Positions 63,023 through 64,000 of a DNA stretch of 64,000 nt are shown in pieces. The DNA comes from Microbacterium sp. 2FI (GTDB taxonomy: Bacteria > Actinomycetota > Actinomycetes > Actinomycetales > Microbacteriaceae): assembly GCF_005502885.1 (NCBI RefSeq), contig NZ_SCMR01000009.1, positions 1 through 64,000 of the forward strand. Direction: 5' to 3'. The position numbers were made by a program, and so were the translations under genes. The notes under the pieces are model-generated. The model had not been told where the DNA came from and did no database searches. It worked only from the letters and a program-made list of their open reading frames with translations. Numbering within the stretch: position 1 is the first letter of the stretch; every line of letters begins with the position of its first letter.

Positions 63023-64000
63023 CTACTCCTCTGTGGGACCGAGGATCAGGCCGGAGCGGAAGCGCGCCGCCGCACGCGAGACGGCATCGAGCTCGACGAT
63101 GACGATCAGGTTCTTGCCGACACGGGTCGCCGGCGCCGGCACATAGAGGGTCCGCTGGGGGCCGTTGGACCAGTACCTGCCGAGGAAGAAGCCGTTGACG
63201 AACGCATAGCCCTTGCCCCAGCCGCGGGTGTCGAGGAACAGATCGCGCTGCTCGGCGAGGTCGAAGTCGCCGCGGAGTGCGACCGGCCCGACATGCGGCG
63301 CCGAGCCGGCCGGCTCGATCGTGGGCTTCAGCGCGGCGCGAGCGGCCGTGCACGCGATCGACTGCAGATCGACAGGACTCGCCGTCCAAGCCGTCAGGGC
63401 CCGGCCCGCGAGGAGAGGCTGACCGATGAGACCCTTGAGCTCGCCGATCCGCGAGTCGTAGTTCACCCGCCCCTGCTCCTCGACGAGGATCCTCACGCTC
63501 TCACCGCGCGGGATCACGAGGGATCGCTCATGAAGCGTGCGCGAAAGCGTGCCGATCCGGCGCCCGTCGACGCTCACCCACGCGCGGTCGCGCACCTCGC
63601 CCAGCTCCAGGAGCAGGCTGTCTGCGCCGTCGAAAGCCTCGGCCGGCAGCGGCGCCTCGTAGATGATCAGGGCACCGTCGTGGCCGAGCTGCTCGAACGT
63701 CGGCGGCGCGTCGTGCACGCGGCCATCCGACCGCGCGCTCCACTGCCAGTCACCGGCCCGCGTGAGCGGCACGTCGAACTCGCGGGCGGGCTCGGCGGCC
63801 TCGGGCCGCTCGTCGGGAAGGTCGACGTAGCGGCCGATGACATCGCGCAGCGCCCAGTACTTCTGTGTGGGGTTGCCGGCCTCATCGAGCGGGGCGTCGT
63901 AGTCGTACGACGTGACCAGCGGAAGGTAGCGGCCCTTGTCGTTGGCACCGTTGGTGAGACCGAAGTTGGTGCCGCCGTGGAACATGTAGATGTTCACCGA
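63023..64000 (-). CDS. GH35 beta-galactosidase, C-terminal part (5' end beyond window)
   Basis: The open frame enters from the right edge and gives 325 residues of a family 35 glycoside hydrolase. It starts inside the catalytic domain at the conserved [12 protein letters not shown] segment, followed by [25 protein letters not shown], which closes the TIM barrel. The rest is beta-sandwich domains, ending with [30 protein letters not shown], a typical GH35 jelly-roll end. The catalytic acid and nucleophile lie upstream, outside the window. There is no sign of truncation in the part seen. It would supply galactose to the adjacent ChvE/Mms importer. Confidence 0.92.
   Translation of the reverse strand, partial: SVNIYMFHGGTNFGLTNGANDKGRYLPLVTSYDYDAPLDEAGNPTQKYWALRDVIGRYVDLPDERPEAAEPAREFDVPLTRAGDWQWSARSDGRVHDAPPTFEQLGHDGALIIYEAPLPAEAFDGADSLLLELGEVRDRAWVSVDGRRIGTLSRTLHERSLVIPRGESVRILVEEQGRVNYDSRIGELKGLIGQPLLAGRALTAWTASPVDLQSIACTAARAALKPTIEPAGSAPHVGPVALRGDFDLAEQRDLFLDTRGWGKGYAFVNGFFLGRYWSNGPQRTLYVPAPATRVGKNLIVIVELDAVSRAAARFRSGLILGPTEE

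Overview
The window is high-GC DNA with short intergenic gaps, many ATGA/GTGA stop-start overlaps, frequent GTG starts, probable leaderless promoters, Sec lipoproteins with short lipoboxes, and cofactor F420 genes. This points to an actinobacterium, most likely Microbacteriaceae (a Microbacterium-like genome). That assignment is inferred from style and gene content, not from a marker gene. About 60 protein genes are supported. I saw no rRNA, tRNA, CRISPR array, insertion sequence or phage gene.

Layout. 1-5.4 kb: a decayed transporter remnant, a beta-helix lipoprotein, an EamA transporter with a His-rich tail, a quinone-reductase-like protein, a DUF1206 membrane protein and a PAP2 phosphatase. 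5.4-9.7 kb (minus): a catabolic operon with LigA/LigB-type extradiol dioxygenase, amidohydrolase, CoA-transferase and dehydrogenase. It is divergent from an ABC substrate-binding lipoprotein, and two identical palindromes lie between them. 11.1-17.4 kb (minus): RidA, two ABC permeases, ATPase, LLM flavin oxidoreductase, cyclic amidohydrolase and alpha/beta hydrolase. 17.6-24.1 kb: an F420 module made of a putative F420-0 ABC importer (plus strand) facing Fgd, CofC, CofE and a second F420-type LLM enzyme (minus). 24.25-25.6 kb: a GntR/FCD regulator and an Lrp regulator. 25.7-35.2 kb: alanine dehydrogenase convergent with a ten-gene operon that runs from kynureninase through the whole 3-hydroxyanthranilate meta-cleavage pathway to acetyl-CoA and pyruvate, with a divergent LysR regulator. 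36.4-43.7 kb: an LVIVD beta-propeller protein, then a SnoaL-like protein, a tandem DUF427 protein and a complete ABC importer. 43.8-47.2 kb: patatin, KAS III, a haem-oxygenase-like diiron protein and an unrecognised membrane-associated protein. 47.2-50.5 kb: PEP synthase and its regulatory kinase/phosphatase. 50.7-58.1 kb: GntR/UTRA regulator and a phosphonate import and catabolism operon. 58.1-64 kb: DUF1349 protein, a 46-residue membrane peptide, a ChvE/MmsAB-type sugar ABC importer and the 3' part of a GH35 beta-galactosidase.

How it works together. The main new observation is a shared operator, core TGGATCCA with best form ATTCTGGATCCAGAAT. It occurs upstream of the hydrolase/LLM/ABC operon and the F420 importer (17.45 kb), the LLM-CofE-CofC-Fgd operon (two sites, 21 bp apart, 24.1 kb), the gntR gene itself (25.06 kb) and the SnoaL/DUF427/ABC operon (38.08 kb). 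I infer one substrate-responsive GntR regulon that couples cofactor F420 uptake, maturation and reduction to uptake and F420/flavin-dependent ring opening of an unidentified compound. The kynureninase/3-hydroxyanthranilate operon appears to have its own LysR regulator. Its alanine by-product is matched by the convergent Lrp-Ald pair.
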